DNA of 43,525 nt from Streptosporangiaceae bacterium (GTDB lineage Bacteria > Actinomycetota > Actinomycetes > Streptosporangiales > Streptosporangiaceae). A program made the translations under genes and the position numbers. Location of the stretch: assembly GCA_019245115.1 (NCBI GenBank), contig JAFARZ010000376.1, positions 1-43,525 on the forward strand. The letters are read 5' to 3'. Each line of letters starts with the position of its first letter. Position 1 is the first letter of the stretch. The notes beneath the pieces were generated by a model that worked only from the letters and a program-made list of their open reading frames with translations, did not search any database and was not told the DNA's origin. Positions 16,506 through 24,596 of the stretch are shown piece after piece.

Positions 16506-17984
16506 ATGGCCGGCGTGCCGAGGGTCGTCGTGGTGGGGAACGGGATGGCGGGCTTCCGCTTCGCGCAGGAGTTGCTCGCGCTGGGGCCTGGATTCGACGT
16601 CACGGTGGTCGGCGACGAGCCGGGCGGCGCTTACAACCGCGCCCAGCTGCCGGGCGTACTGGCGGGCACCGTCCGCGAGGACAGCATCGAGCTGGCGGAC
16701 GAGGACTGGTACGCGGTGCGAGGCGCGCGGCTGATGACCGGGGTGGCGGCGTGCCGGATCGACCGGGGCGGGCAGCGGCTGGAGCTGGCGGATGGGTCAG
16801 CAGTGCCCTACGACGTGCTCGTGCTCGCGACCGGCAGCGAACCGGCGCTGCCGCCGGTCGGCGGGCTGGTCGAACGCGACGGCCGGCTGCTAACCGGCGC
16901 CGTGGCGTTCCGTACGCTCGCCGATTGCGCGCAGATCCGCGCCCTCGTCAACGGAGCGCGGCATGCCGTGGTGCTCGGCGGCGGGGTGCTCGGCCTGGAA
17001 ACGGCCTGCGCGCTGACCGCCGCCGGTCTGCCAGTGACGCTGGTCCATCGCGGGCCGCGGCTGATGGAACGCCAGCTGGACGCGGGCGCCGCGCGCGTGC
17101 TGGCCCGTACCGTGCGGTCCGCCGGTGTGGCGGTGCGAACCGGAGCCGCCGTACGCGAAGTCCGCTCAATCCGGGCAGTCGGCGGAGCGGGTCACCTCAC
17201 CGGGATCGTGCTTGACGACGGCGAGGTCCTCGGCGCCGACCTGTTCATCATCTGCTGTGGCACGCGCCCGAGGACGGAACTCGCCCGCGCCGCGGACCTC
17301 GCGATCGGCGCGGGGGTCATCGTGGATGACCAGATGCGCAGCGTCACCGATGGGCGCATATTCGCCATCGGCGACTGCGCCGAGCACCGTGGCCGTACCC
17401 ACGGGCTTATCGCGCCCGCCTGGGCGCAGGCGCGGGTCGCCGCCATGGCCGTGACCGGCCGGGACACTGGAGATACCGGTTACGTCGGCCAGCCAGCCGT
17501 GGTCCGGCTGAAGGCAGCGGGCATTGAGCTGGCTGCCCTGGGATCAGCCCGCGGGGGAGGGGGCGCGGAAGTGATCCGGTTCACCGACCCCGCTCGTGGC
17601 GTCTACCAGAAACTGGTGGTGCGGGACGGCCGGCTGGCCGGTGCCATCCTGCTCGGTGACACCAGGACAGCGGGGACGATCACGCAGTTGCTGGATCGGG
17701 GCACGACACTGCCGGCGGATCGGTCAGCGCTGCTGGTCGCCAGCCGTGACGGCACCGCGCCGGCCGCGGATTCGCCGGTCAGGCTCCCCGGGCATGCCAC
17801 CATCTGCCAGTGCAACGGCGTCACCAAGGCGGCCATCTGCGCCGCCTGGCAGGACGGTGCCAGGGACGCTGGGCAGGTCGCCGCCCGCACCCGCGCCTCG
17901 ACCGGCTGCGGGACCTGCCGGGACGCCGTCGAGGGGATCATGGCGTGGCTGGCCGCGGCCGAGCCCGGCCTCGTGCCCGCGTAA
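16506..17984 (+). CDS. FAD-dependent oxidoreductase with C-terminal BFD-like [2Fe-2S] domain, nitrate reductase electron-transfer subunit
   Basis: Flavoprotein of 492 residues that probably passes NAD(P)H electrons to the nitrate reductase encoded just before it. Its FAD dinucleotide-binding motif is at the N-terminus (VVVGNGMAGFRFA), the NAD(P)H-binding motif at about 155-175 (VVLGGGVLGLETA) and FAD-binding FAIGDCAEH at about 290. A C-terminal Fer2_BFD domain carries four cysteines (CQCNGVT and GCGTCRDAV). The same domain order forms the N-terminal half of NirB, so the two reductases are related. The ATG at 16506 lies two bases past the previous stop. A GTG at 16503 overlaps it and has GGAGG 8 bases upstream. 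Resembles NasB of Bacillus-type systems, though the family also includes rubredoxin and nitrite reductases. Confidence 0.88.
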   Translation: MAGVPRVVVVGNGMAGFRFAQELLALGPGFDVTVVGDEPGGAYNRAQLPGVLAGTVREDSIELADEDWYAVRGARLMTGVAACRIDRGGQRLELADGSAVPYDVLVLATGSEPALPPVGGLVERDGRLLTGAVAFRTLADCAQIRALVNGARHAVVLGGGVLGLETACALTAAGLPVTLVHRGPRLMERQLDAGAARVLARTVRSAGVAVRTGAAVREVRSIRAVGGAGHLTGIVLDDGEVLGADLFIICCGTRPRTELARAADLAIGAGVIVDDQMRSVTDGRIFAIGDCAEHRGRTHGLIAPAWAQARVAAMAVTGRDTGDTGYVGQPAVVRLKAAGIELAALGSARGGGGAEVIRFTDPARGVYQKLVVRDGRLAGAILLGDTRTAGTITQLLDRGTTLPADRSALLVASRDGTAPAADSPVRLPGHATICQCNGVTKAAICAAWQDGARDAGQVAARTRASTGCGTCRDAVEGIMAWLAAAEPGLVPA

Positions 17985-18020
17985 GGCGCACACGGGAGGT
18001 GACCGAGCGGTGAGGCGGGT

Positions 18021-18058
18021 GTTTCGCGGATGTAACGTGCCGGAAGGCTGCGGATAAC
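18021..18058 (+). promoter_or_regulatory. GlnR-type box upstream of nirB
   Basis: GTTTC-n6-GTAAC-n6-GAAGG-n6-ATAAC with exact 11-bp periodicity, the same architecture as at 14370-14407 and similar even in the spacers. It ends 22 bases before the nirB ATG. CAGGCT, 6 bases before the ATG, fits a TANNNT-like -10, and no Shine-Dalgarno sequence is seen, so the mRNA may start at the AUG. Confidence 0.65.
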
Positions 18059-18080
18059 GAGGACGGGACAGGCTGGCAGC

Positions 18081-20609
18081 ATGGCCGATCACCTTGTTGT
18101 CGCAGGAAACGGGATGGTGGGACAGCGCTTCGTGGACGCGCTGCGCGACAGGGATGCCCGGCGCCGCTGGCGGGTCACGGTACTGGCCGAGGAGCCGCGC
18201 CGTGCCTATGACCGGGTCAACCTGTCGTCCTACTTCGAAGGCGCGGAAGCCGGCGACCTGGATCTCGTCGGGGATGACTGCTATGACGCCGGCGCTTACC
18301 AGCTGCATCTGGGCGAGGCGGCGGCAGCCATCGATCGCACGGCCCGCACCGTCACCACCAGCCGAGGCCGGATGCTGAGCTATGACGCCCTGGTGCTGGC
18401 GACGGGCTCTTACCCTTTTGTTCCCCCGGTCGCGGGTGCGGATCTGCCCGGCTGCTTCGTGTACCGGACGCTCGATGACCTGGACGCGATCCGGGCCGCC
18501 GCGCAGCGAGCCGCGGCGAGCACACCGGGCAGGCGGGCTGGCCTGGTGGTGGGCGGTGGCCTGCTCGGCCTGGAAGCGGCCCGCGCGCTCCGGTTGCTCG
18601 GCATGTCGCCGCACGTGGTCGAGCTCGCCCCGCGGCTTATGCCGCTCCAGGTGGATGAGGGCGGCGGCGCGCTGCTCCGCAGGATGATCGAGGAACTGAA
18701 CGTCACCGTGTGGCTGGGCACGTCGGTGCGCGAGATCGTCCGGGACGGCACGCGGCTGCTCGCCACCCTCGCCGACGGCACCGAGCTGGACCTGGACGTC
18801 GTCGTGTTCGCCGCCGGCGTCCGCCCGCGCGACCAGCTCGCCCGCGAGGCGGGGCTGGACGTCGCCCCGCGCGGCGGTATCGTCATCGACGAGGCGTGCC
18901 GCACCAGCGATCCGGGCATCTACGCGATAGGCGAATGCGCGTACGCGGGCGGCCGGGTGTACGGGCTGGTCGCACCGGGTTTCGCGATGGCGGAGGTGCT
19001 GGCCGACCGGCTCACCGGCGGCGCCGCCAGCTTCACCGGAGCCGACATCTCGACCAAGCTCAAGCTGCTCGGCGTGGACGTCGCCTCCTTCGGTGACGCG
19101 CTCGCGACCACGCCGGACGCCCTCGAGGTCACGGTTAACGACCCGGTGAGCCGCAGCTACTCCAAGCTGGTCGTCTCCGGTGACGCGAAGACCCTCCTCG
19201 GCGGCGTGCTGGTGGGCGACGCGGCACGGTACGGGGTGCTCAGACCGCTGGTCGGCCGGCCGCTTCCGGGCGATCCGGTGACGATGATCGCTCCGGCCGG
19301 GACGGGACCCGGCACGGGCCCCGGCGCCCTGCCCGGCGACGCCCACGTCTGCACCTGCCACGGGGTGACCAAGGACGCGATCTGCGCGGCGATCACTGAC
19401 CTCGGGCTGACCGATGTGGCGGCCATCAAGTGCGAAACCAGGGCCGGAACCGGCTGTGGATCCTGCGTTCCCGCGCTGAAGATGCTGCTGGCATCCAGCG
19501 GCGTCGCCGTCAGCAGGGCACTGTGCGAGCATTTCAGCGTCGGCCGGGCCGAGCTTTTCCAGATCGTCCGGGCGGAGCAGATCACCACCTTCTCGGAACT
19601 GATCGAGCGGCACGGGCGCGGCCGGGGCTGCGACATCTGCAAGCCAGCGGTGGCATCGATCCTGGCCAGCCTCGGCCGCGGGCTCCACGTCCTCGACGGC
19701 GAGCAGGCCGCGCTGCAGGACACCAACGACCACTTCCTGGCCAACATCCAGCGCAACGGAACCTACTCCGTCGTGCCGCGCATCCCCGGCGGCGAGGTCA
19801 CCCCGGACAAGCTCATCGTCCTCGGTGAGGTCGCCCGCGACTTCGGCCTGTACACCAAGATCACCGGGGGACAGCGGATCGACCTGCTCGGCGCCCGGGT
19901 GGAGCAGCTTCCCGCGATCTGGCGGCGGCTGGTAGACGCCGGTTTCGAGTCCGGGCAGGCTTATGGCAAGTCCGTGCGGACGGTGAAATCCTGCATCGGC
20001 TCCACCTGGTGCCGATACGGTGTGCAGGACTCGGTCTCGCTCGCGGTCGAGCTGGAGCTGCGCTACCGGGGCATCCGCTCGCCGCACAAGATCAAGGCCG
20101 GGGTATCGGGCTGCGCGCGCGAGTGCGCGGAAGCACGGTCCAAGGACATCGGCGTGATCGCCGCCGAAGACGGATGGAACCTTTTCGTCGGCGGCAACGG
20201 GGGGTTCCGGCCGCGGCACGCCGACCTGCTGCTGTCCGGCGTCGGCAAACCGGCGCTCATCCAGACCATCGACCGGTTCATCATGTTCTACATCCGCACC
20301 GCGGACCGGCTGCAGCGGACCGCGACCTGGCTGGAGTCGCTGGACGGCGGGCTGGACTACCTGCGCTCGGTCATCGTTGACGACAGCCTGGGCATCGCCG
20401 CCGAGCTCGATGCCGCGATAGAGCGACATGTCGTGACATATCAGGATGAGTGGGCGGCCGTGCTGGCCGATCCGGCGAAGCTGCGGCGGTTCGTGTCCTT
20501 CGTCAACGCGCCGGGAACCCCGGATCCGAGCATCGAGTTCGAGCCGGAGCGCGGTCAGCCGCGCCCGGTCAGCCTGCCGCTCCCGCGGCGGCTGGAGGTC
20601 GCCCGGTGA
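18081..20609 (+). CDS. nirB: Nitrite reductase (NADH) large subunit
   Basis: Siroheme nitrite reductase of 842 residues converting nitrite to ammonium with NADH. In order it has FAD binding (VVAGNGMVGQRFVDAL), NAD binding near 155 (VVGGGLLGLEAARAL) and FAD-binding YAIGECAY near 280. A BFD-like iron-sulfur region at about 420-470 carries CTCHGVT and GCGSC, followed by GCDICKPAV near 515. The nitrite/sulfite reductase ferredoxin-like half-domain is at about 550-620, and the siroheme/[4Fe-4S] region has CIGSTWC and CARECAEA (C-x5-C and C-x3-C). The length is normal for NirB. The stop overlaps the nirD start. The box upstream suggests nitrogen control by GlnR with the NnaR-like protein encoded two genes later. 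Confidence 0.96.
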   Translation: MADHLVVAGNGMVGQRFVDALRDRDARRRWRVTVLAEEPRRAYDRVNLSSYFEGAEAGDLDLVGDDCYDAGAYQLHLGEAAAAIDRTARTVTTSRGRMLSYDALVLATGSYPFVPPVAGADLPGCFVYRTLDDLDAIRAAAQRAAASTPGRRAGLVVGGGLLGLEAARALRLLGMSPHVVELAPRLMPLQVDEGGGALLRRMIEELNVTVWLGTSVREIVRDGTRLLATLADGTELDLDVVVFAAGVRPRDQLAREAGLDVAPRGGIVIDEACRTSDPGIYAIGECAYAGGRVYGLVAPGFAMAEVLADRLTGGAASFTGADISTKLKLLGVDVASFGDALATTPDALEVTVNDPVSRSYSKLVVSGDAKTLLGGVLVGDAARYGVLRPLVGRPLPGDPVTMIAPAGTGPGTGPGALPGDAHVCTCHGVTKDAICAAITDLGLTDVAAIKCETRAGTGCGSCVPALKMLLASSGVAVSRALCEHFSVGRAELFQIVRAEQITTFSELIERHGRGRGCDICKPAVASILASLGRGLHVLDGEQAALQDTNDHFLANIQRNGTYSVVPRIPGGEVTPDKLIVLGEVARDFGLYTKITGGQRIDLLGARVEQLPAIWRRLVDAGFESGQAYGKSVRTVKSCIGSTWCRYGVQDSVSLAVELELRYRGIRSPHKIKAGVSGCARECAEARSKDIGVIAAEDGWNLFVGGNGGFRPRHADLLLSGVGKPALIQTIDRFIMFYIRTADRLQRTATWLESLDGGLDYLRSVIVDDSLGIAAELDAAIERHVVTYQDEWAAVLADPAKLRRFVSFVNAPGTPDPSIEFEPERGQPRPVSLPLPRRLEVAR

Positions 20610-20929
20610 CGTGGACCACGGTCTGCCGGTACGACGACCTCCAGCCTGAGCGCGGCACAGCCGCCCTGATCGGCGGTGAGCAGGTCGCGCTGTTCCGTAC
20701 GTTCGACGGGTCGCTGTACGCGATCGGCAATCAGGACCCGTTTACCGGTGCGTTCGTGCTGTCCCGGGGCATAGTGGGTACCAGGGGCGACATCCCGACC
20801 GTGGCGTCTCCGCTGCACAAGCAGGTCTTCGACCTGCGCACCGGGGCGTGCCTCGATGACGAGACCGCGTTCGTCCCCGTCTTCGCGGTCCGGGAAAGGG
20901 ACGGCCAGGTCGAGGTGGGCGCCAGATGA
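20606..20929 (+). CDS. nirD: Nitrite reductase (NADH) small subunit
   Basis: Rieske-fold subunit of 107 residues that completes the NirBD enzyme. The GTG at 20606 overlaps the nirB stop by four bases, and the protein begins VTWTTVCRYDDLQ. The fold motifs VALFRTFDGSLYAIGNQDPFTG and SPLHKQVFDLRTG are present, but the Cys-x-His pairs that bind a Rieske cluster are absent (QDPFTG and a lone His in SPLHKQ). This is the usual state for NirD, so it is structural rather than redox-active. Confidence 0.94.
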   Translation: MTWTTVCRYDDLQPERGTAALIGGEQVALFRTFDGSLYAIGNQDPFTGAFVLSRGIVGTRGDIPTVASPLHKQVFDLRTGACLDDETAFVPVFAVRERDGQVEVGAR

Positions 20930-22071
20930 GCATCGAGCCGCTGGCTGGGTACACGGTCGGCATCACGGCCGCGCGCCGCCGGGAGGAGTTCGCCGTCGCG
21001 CTGGAGCGCCGCGGCGCGAGGGTCATCTCCGCGCCCGCGATCAGGATCGTGCCGCTCGCCGACGACAGCGAATTGCGTGACGCCACCCGGCGCTGCCTGG
21101 AGCAGCCGCTTGACGTCGTCATCGCGACCACGGGCATCGGATTCCGCGGCTGGATCGAGGCCGCCGATGCCTGGGGCCTGGCCGAGGAACTGTGCAAGGT
21201 CATCGGCCAGGCGACCATGCTGGCCCGCGGCCCGAAGGCGCGCGGTGCCATCCGTGCGGCCGCCCTGCGCGAGACCTGGTCACCGGAGTCGGAGTCGTCC
21301 AGCGAGGTCCTCGAGTACCTGATCAGCCGCGGCGACCTCGGCGGCAAGCGGATCGCGGTCCAGCTGCACGGCGAGCCGCTGCCGGACCTGGTGCAGACGC
21401 TGCGGCTGGCCGGTGCCGAGGTGATCGAGGTTCCCGTCTACCGCTGGGTACCGCCGGAGGACATCACGCCGCTGTACCGGCTGATCCAGGCTGTGTGCGC
21501 CACCGCGGTCGACGCGGTCGCGTTCACGAGCGCACCCGCGGCGGCCAGCTTCCTGAGCGCGGCCCGCGAGCAGGGCTGCGACGATGCCGTGCGCGCCGCG
21601 TTGCGCGGGCCGGTCGTGCCGGCGTGCGTGGGTCCCGTCACCGCGGGCCCGCTCCAGGAGGAAGGCATCCGCGTGGTCCAGCCCAGCCGCGCCAGGCTGG
21701 GCGCGCTGGTCAGGGAGATCGTCGAGCAGGTCCCGCTCCGGCGCGGAGTCCTGCTGCCCGCGGCCGGCCACCTGATGGACGTACGGGGGCAGGCGGTAGT
21801 GGTCGACGGCCAGCTCGTGCCGCTCACCAGCGCCAGCATGGTCCTGCTGAGAGAGCTCACCGCCAGGCCCGGCCATGTCGTCTCCCGCGCCGACCTGCTC
21901 AGGATCACCTCCGGCGACGGCGGCGGTGAGCACGCGGTCGAGGTCGCCATCGGCAGGCTCCGCACCGCGCTAGGCGACCCCCGCATCATCCAGACCGTGG
22001 TGAAACGTGGATACCGCCTCGCCTACGAGCCCGAGCGAACCACCACCCACACCGCCACCCGCCGGTATTAG
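20926..22071 (+). CDS. nnaR: NnaR-like regulator: uroporphyrinogen-III synthase domain fused to winged helix
   Basis: Fusion protein of 381 residues. Residues about 8-260 are a HemD-like uroporphyrinogen-III synthase fold (VGITAARRREEFAVALERRG, ATTGIGFRGWIEAA, VDAVAFTSAPAAASFL). Residues about 275-370 are an OmpR-type winged helix (LTSASMVLLRELTARPG, VEVAIGRLRTALGDP, TVVKRGYRL). This architecture next to nirBD is that of NnaR of Streptomyces and Mycobacterium, which co-activates nitrate/nitrite genes with GlnR. The ATG overlaps the nirD stop by four bases (ATGA), so all three genes are translationally coupled. HemD catalysis makes the siroheme precursor, so the domain may act either as an enzyme or as a sensor of the tetrapyrrole pathway; regulation is the more likely role. 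Confidence 0.88.
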   Translation: MSIEPLAGYTVGITAARRREEFAVALERRGARVISAPAIRIVPLADDSELRDATRRCLEQPLDVVIATTGIGFRGWIEAADAWGLAEELCKVIGQATMLARGPKARGAIRAAALRETWSPESESSSEVLEYLISRGDLGGKRIAVQLHGEPLPDLVQTLRLAGAEVIEVPVYRWVPPEDITPLYRLIQAVCATAVDAVAFTSAPAAASFLSAAREQGCDDAVRAALRGPVVPACVGPVTAGPLQEEGIRVVQPSRARLGALVREIVEQVPLRRGVLLPAAGHLMDVRGQAVVVDGQLVPLTSASMVLLRELTARPGHVVSRADLLRITSGDGGGEHAVEVAIGRLRTALGDPRIIQTVVKRGYRLAYEPERTTTHTATRRY

Positions 22072-22136
22072 CCAGGGAACCCGCCCCACCCCTGCGGTCA
22101 GGCCGTGGGAGCCGTACCTCGGACCCGCGCAGGCCG

Positions 22137-22154
22137 CCACTTTGGTAAAAGTGG
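22137..22154 (+). terminator. Hairpin after nirBD-nnaR
   Basis: CCACTTT-GGTA-AAAGTGG forms a perfect 7-bp stem with a 4-base loop, 65 bases after the nnaR stop. It is followed by GTCTCTC-type pyrimidines rather than a real T-tract, so termination may be weak or factor-assisted. Confidence 0.5.
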
Positions 22155-22245
22155 TCTCTCGAGCATCACGGTGACCAGAGGTCCGCGCAGCGGGCCGCCG
22201 GCCAGCCCAGATCTTTCCCGGCGTCCTCCACCTCTATATAGCGCG

Positions 22246-22272
22246 GAAACTTCATGCTAACCAGAATTTACC
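22246..22272 (+). promoter_or_regulatory. Candidate GlnR-like half boxes before repeat copy B
   Basis: GAAAC-n6-CTAAC-n6-TTACC keeps the 11-bp spacing of the boxes before nasC and nirB and follows a TATATA stretch. No protein gene starts downstream; the next recognisable object is the hairpin repeat. It could be coincidence, or the control site of a non-coding transcript. Confidence 0.3.
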
Positions 22273-22330
22273 CGCCGTATTGGCAACACTTCAAAACAAA
22301 TCGAGTTGGCGGCGTGTCATGGGCGGGCGC

Positions 22331-22570
22331 CGGTTTTGCCGGGATATGACCGTTATGTGGCGGTGGCTGCGGTGCGCAACGCGGAAAGAAAGGGGTTCGT
22401 GGAAGATTGGGCGCCGGTTTCCGGTACCTTTTCTTCCGGAGGACCCTTTCCTTCCGCATGATAGCCGGCCCATGTGCCCGTTATGTGACAATACGCGCAG
22501 TTCAGCAGGCCGGCTAGCGCACTCTAGCAAAGACGACATGCCCGACATGCCGCAAACGCACGTTATTTTG
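22331..22570 (+). repeat. Interspersed hairpin repeat, copy B
   Basis: The order is TTTGCCGGGATATGA, CCGTTATGTG (22350-22359), a long imperfect hairpin (about 22381-22457, with inner arms 22401-22437), and a second CCGTTATGTG (22478-22487). A block at 22516-22570 follows that is shared with 83-137 at one mismatch. The inner arms are GGAAGATTGGGCGCCGG and CCGGTACCTTTTCTTCC. It lies in the gene-free stretch between nnaR and narK. The inverted copy at 36.8-37.0 kb shares the leading block and the hairpin. No protein-coding frame is supported. Confidence 0.75.
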
Positions 22571-22754
22571 AAACGTTGCCATTCGTACGTTTATTTCCAC
22601 GCAGCATGGATGTTCCACCTTATTCCGCATCCCGTTCCAGCTTTATTGGACATTCAGGCAATCCGGCAGCGGCGCGAAACCGCGACTTCGATCCGGCGAA
22701 CTGGTTATGCGCCTCTCGCGGGTGACAGACCCTAGCCTTTCACGTTCAGTATGC

Positions 22755-22890
22755 GTGCGGCGGTCGCGCGGATGACGCGGAATAAAAGAGCCTTGCGGAA
22801 GAATGGGTACCGGTTTCCGGCGCCCATTCTTCCAGGGGGCTCTTATCTTCCATAAAAGCGGATGGCCATTTGGTCGATATGCAGTGATAT
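22755..22890 (+). repeat. Interspersed hairpin repeat, copy C
   Basis: GCGGAATAAAAGAGCC precedes the inner arms GGAAGAATGGGTACCGG-TTT-CCGGCGCCCATTCTTCC at 22797-22833, and GGCTCTTATCTTCC closes the outer stem by 22851. The outer arms pair at 12 of 14 positions. Relative to the inverted copy at 36.9 kb, paired positions change together: AAGAGCC/GGCTCTT against AAGGGCC/GGCCCTT-type, and AAT/ATT against AAA/TTT. Confidence 0.75.
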
Positions 22891-22892
22891 GT

Positions 22893-22927
22893 GCCGCCTG
22901 CCGCCTGCCGCCTGCCGCCTGCCGCCA
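22893..22927. repeat. 7-bp tandem repeat (GCCGCCT)n
   Basis: Four exact copies of GCCGCCT at 22893, 22900, 22907 and 22914 and a fifth, GCCGCCA, followed by related GCCAGCC units. It lies just past the stop of narK. This is a simple slippage-prone repeat with no evident function. Confidence 0.9.
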
Positions 22928-22967
22928 CCCGCCAGCCGCCAGCCGTTTACGGTCAGTCGGCTTGCCG

Positions 22968-24374
22968 TCAGATTCCGGGGAGGCGGCGGGATGAGGGGCG
23001 GAGGTAGACCAGCCAGGTCGCTGCCATGCAGGCCAGGTAGAACGCGATGAACCCGATGTAGGCGGGGCTACCGGTCTTGGTGGCGAGGAAGGACTGGCGG
23101 AACGCGATATTCACCAGTACCCCGCCGAAGGCGCCGATCGCTCCCGCGATGCCGATGACCGCGTTGGCCAGCCGGCGCGCGTCATGCTCGGCCGTGGCCT
23201 TGTCCCCGCCGTCGATCATGCCGAGCGACGCCTTGGCGCGGAAGATCGCCGGGATCATCCGGTACGTCGAGCCGTTGCCGGCGCCCGACAGCGCGAACAA
23301 GGCGATGAACCCGACGTAGAACAGCACAAGCGATCGCTGCCCGGACGCGATCAGCACGATGGCGGCGGCCAGTGCCATGGCGAGGAAGTTCCAGAACGTC
23401 GCGAGCGCCCCGCCGATCTGGTCGGCCAGCCAGCCGCCGACCGGCCTGATCAGCGATCCGATCAGCGGGCCGAGGAACGTCAGGTAGGCGATCTTGACCG
23501 GATCGACCTTCCCGCCGGTGAGGAAATGCGCCCCGAACTGATTCTGCAGCACCTGGCCGAAGGCGAAGCTGTAGCCGATGAACGACCCGAACGTCCCGAT
23601 GTAGAGGAACGAGATGATCCAGGTGTGCGCGTCACGGCAGGCCGATCGCATGGCGCGTTTCTCGTTGCGCGCCTGTGCGATGTTGTCCATGAACAACGCG
23701 GCGCAGACCGCGGCGATCACGACGAGCGGGATATAGACGCCCAGCAGGATGCGTGGATGGCCTTTGCCCGCGGTGGCCAGCACGGCCAGACCCACGAGCT
23801 GCACCACGGCGACTCCGATGTTGCCGCCGCCGGCGTTGAGACCCAGCGCCCAGCCCTTCAGCCGCTGCGGGTAGAACGAGTTGATGTTGGCCATGGAGGA
23901 CGCGAAATTGCCGCCGCCCACGCCAGCCAGCGCGGAGATAACCAGCAGGGTGCCGAACGAGACCCCGGGCCTGAGCATGATCGCGGCGGCCACCGTGGGC
24001 ACAAGGAGCAGGCTGGCGCTGATGCACGTCCAGTTGCGGCCGCCGAACCGCGCGACCGCGAGCGTGTAAGGGATGCGCACACCCGAGCCGAGTGCCGTGG
24101 GCAGCGTCGTGAGCAGGAACTTCTCGGCCGCGGCGGTCTTCGGATCGTGGCTGATGCCGTAGCCCGGGGTCAGGAACAGCACGAACACCGACCACAGGCT
24201 CCATACCGAAAATCCCACATGCTCGGCCAGTATCGAGAAGATCAGGTTACGCCGGGCCACCCGCGCGCCGACCTTTTGCCAGAACCCCGGGTTCTCCGGA
24301 TCCCAGTCCGCGATCCACCTGCCTGCACGCTCCAGCGGCGCGAGAACCGCCTGGTCACCTGATGCCGTCGCCAT
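22968..24374 (-). CDS. narK: Nitrate/nitrite transporter, NarK-type MFS
   Basis: Inner-membrane transporter of 468 residues with about 12 hydrophobic segments. The nitrate signature is clear: FASSMANINSFYPQRLKG followed by ALGLNAGGGNIGV in the fifth segment, and a second glycine-rich motif GAIGAFGGVLVNIAF near the C-terminus. It imports nitrate for the reductases encoded on the other strand. The ATG at 24374 is preferred over one at 24437. The box at 24398-24435 then sits 23 bases upstream, as before nasC and nirB, and TAACGT lies 7 bases before the ATG as a leaderless -10. The 24437 start would put the box inside the gene. Confidence 0.92.
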   Translation of the reverse strand: MATASGDQAVLAPLERAGRWIADWDPENPGFWQKVGARVARRNLIFSILAEHVGFSVWSLWSVFVLFLTPGYGISHDPKTAAAEKFLLTTLPTALGSGVRIPYTLAVARFGGRNWTCISASLLLVPTVAAAIMLRPGVSFGTLLVISALAGVGGGNFASSMANINSFYPQRLKGWALGLNAGGGNIGVAVVQLVGLAVLATAGKGHPRILLGVYIPLVVIAAVCAALFMDNIAQARNEKRAMRSACRDAHTWIISFLYIGTFGSFIGYSFAFGQVLQNQFGAHFLTGGKVDPVKIAYLTFLGPLIGSLIRPVGGWLADQIGGALATFWNFLAMALAAAIVLIASGQRSLVLFYVGFIALFALSGAGNGSTYRMIPAIFRAKASLGMIDGGDKATAEHDARRLANAVIGIAGAIGAFGGVLVNIAFRQSFLATKTGSPAYIGFIAFYLACMAATWLVYLRPSSRRLPGI

Positions 24375-24397
24375 GCGGATGACGTTAGGAAGGCCAC

Positions 24398-24435
24398 GTT
24401 TCCGGCGAAGCGTGTCATGGGAACGACGGAGAAAC
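24398..24435 (-). promoter_or_regulatory. Weaker GlnR-type box upstream of narK
   Basis: Reading the minus strand: GTTTC-n6-GTTCC-n6-ACGCT-n6-GAAAC. The outer two elements are good and the inner two are degenerate, but spacing and distance to the start codon (23 bases) equal those of the nasC and nirB boxes. Confidence 0.45.
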
Positions 24436-24470
24436 ATTCACCGCACACGACCGCCTTCGCCGCTGTGCGG

Positions 24471-24498
24471 TTGACAGCACCGGGTGCCTGTGTAACTT
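24471..24498 (+). promoter_or_regulatory. Sigma-70-type promoter for the MHS transporter
   Basis: TTGACA at 24471-24476 and TAACTT at 24493-24498 are separated by 16 bases. Transcription would begin near 24505, leaving a leader of about 90 bases before the ATG at 24597. GTAAC occurs twice in the leader start (24492 and 24512) but at 20-bp rather than 22-bp spacing. Confidence 0.55.
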
Positions 24499-24596
24499 CG
24501 AGGGCATAGCGGTAACAGTATTTTTCGGAGCGGGTTCTCTACGGTGTAAGCGGTGACACTGCAGACCGGCCGGGGGACGGTCGGGAAGGAACCCTT

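Noticed and set aside
17724..20429. A 901-residue open frame on the minus strand opposite nirB and the end of the flavoprotein gene
   Set aside because: Mirror of strong third-position GC bias in the real genes; its translation is Arg/Gly/Ala-rich without domains, and both opposite genes have full family motifs.
22893..22927. (GCCGCCT)n as a CRISPR or iteron array
   Set aside because: The 7-bp units are contiguous with no spacers and are too short; it is a simple tandem repeat.
24492..24516. Two GTAAC elements before the MHS transporter as a GlnR box
   Set aside because: Spacing is 20 bp instead of 22, and the first overlaps a better explained -10 element.
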